A stretch of DNA of 6,152 nt from the NCBI GenBank assembly GCA_026398575.1, contig JAPLSP010000142.1, forward strand, positions 1-6,152, written 5' to 3'. Every line of letters starts with the position of its first letter. Position 1 is the first letter of the stretch. The notes under the pieces are model-generated. The model was not told where the DNA came from, searched no databases, and worked only from the letters and a program-made list of their open reading frames with translations. This document shows positions 5,984-6,152 of the stretch, one piece after another. The position numbers and the translations under genes are program-made. Source of the stretch: Candidatus Sumerlaeota bacterium (GTDB taxonomy: Bacteria > Sumerlaeota > Sumerlaeia > JADFCT01).

Positions 5984-6152
5984 ACGCTTTCTTGAGAGGC
6001 GCCTGTGAATGAATAATCATTGGGGGTGCTGTTGTGGACGGGCGCGAATGTCCCAGCGCCACTTGCAGCGCGAAGGAATGAAGGCCCGATTCGACCGCAA
6101 GAACGGCGTAGGTGTGGCGAAGGGCGATAGAATTCAGGAACGACCGTAGAGA
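5958..6152 (-). pseudogene. C-terminal tail of a tyrosine recombinase (integrase), apparently inactive
   Basis: An open frame enters from the right edge and ends at TAA (5960-5958), giving 64 residues. Residues 11-43 carry the C-terminal signature of the family: LRHTYA, then ESGL, LQVALGHS and STT, in canonical order and spacing. These proteins cut and rejoin DNA through a tyrosine. The arginine of the HxxR box (R12) and the histidine of LGHS (H38) are kept. The first histidine is replaced by isoleucine (IALR), and the nucleophilic tyrosine expected about nine residues after the GHS histidine is replaced by proline (STTAPPMIIH). The last 20 residues look unlike a normal tail. This suggests a decayed gene or a diverged C-terminus created by rearrangement. 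The upstream part is outside the window, so its state is unknown. The family call is fairly firm; pseudogene status is inference. Confidence 0.66.

Noticed and set aside
4932..6008. 358-codon plus-strand open frame
   Set aside because: Antisense to the iduronate-2-sulfatase-like gene and the recombinase tail, with arginine-rich composition typical of a shadow frame and no domain pattern.
5958..6152. Intact recombinase rescued by a frameshift after STT
   Set aside because: The other two frames do not restore a clear Y-x-H at the expected position; one stops and the other gives only a loosely placed tyrosine.

Overview
The window carries four substantial genes, all read from the minus strand, plus the tail of a fifth minus-strand reading frame at the right edge. 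The mix is typical of the PVC group (Planctomycetes-Verrucomicrobia-Chlamydiae), and my best guess is a Verrucomicrobiota bacterium: secreted formylglycine sulfatases, a multihaem cytochrome of the type often fused to TPR repeats, a secreted M23 peptidase with PKD domains, clear Shine-Dalgarno sites and moderately high GC. This is inference from gene content; no marker gene is present.

Layout in transcription order (right to left). At 5958-6152 is the C-terminal tail of a tyrosine recombinase that has lost the nucleophilic tyrosine and the His of the HxxR box, probably a decayed integrase. A good promoter candidate overlaps its stop codon. It is followed by an iduronate-2-sulfatase-like sulfatase (4407-5924) and, after 41 nt with its own strong RBS, an M23 metallopeptidase with two PKD-like domains (2866-4365). 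These two probably form one operon.

A 500-nt gene-free stretch (2366-2865) follows. Most of it is an unusual mirror-symmetric repeat of about 250 bp built from short GC-rich hairpins. The hairpins share T(G/A)AA or TT(C/T)A loops but have different, still-paired stems. Two arms share an exact 16-nt spacer and two others match over 24 of 25 nt, all about one centre near 2655. Possible terminators and a promoter for the next unit also lie in this gap.

The second unit is another secreted arylsulfatase-type enzyme (935-2365). Its stop codon overlaps the start codon of a membrane-anchored multihaem c-type cytochrome (1-938) that runs off the left edge. The ATGA overlap suggests translational coupling.

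Both sulfatases keep the C-x-P-S-R activation motif and the metal and sulfate ligands, so both should be active once a formylglycine-generating or anaerobic maturase (not in the window) modifies them. The likely theme is exported breakdown of sulfated glycans. The roles of the peptidase and the cytochrome in it cannot be read from sequence. The most interesting items are the hairpin mirror repeat, the decayed recombinase next to the operon promoter, and the coupled sulfatase-cytochrome pair.
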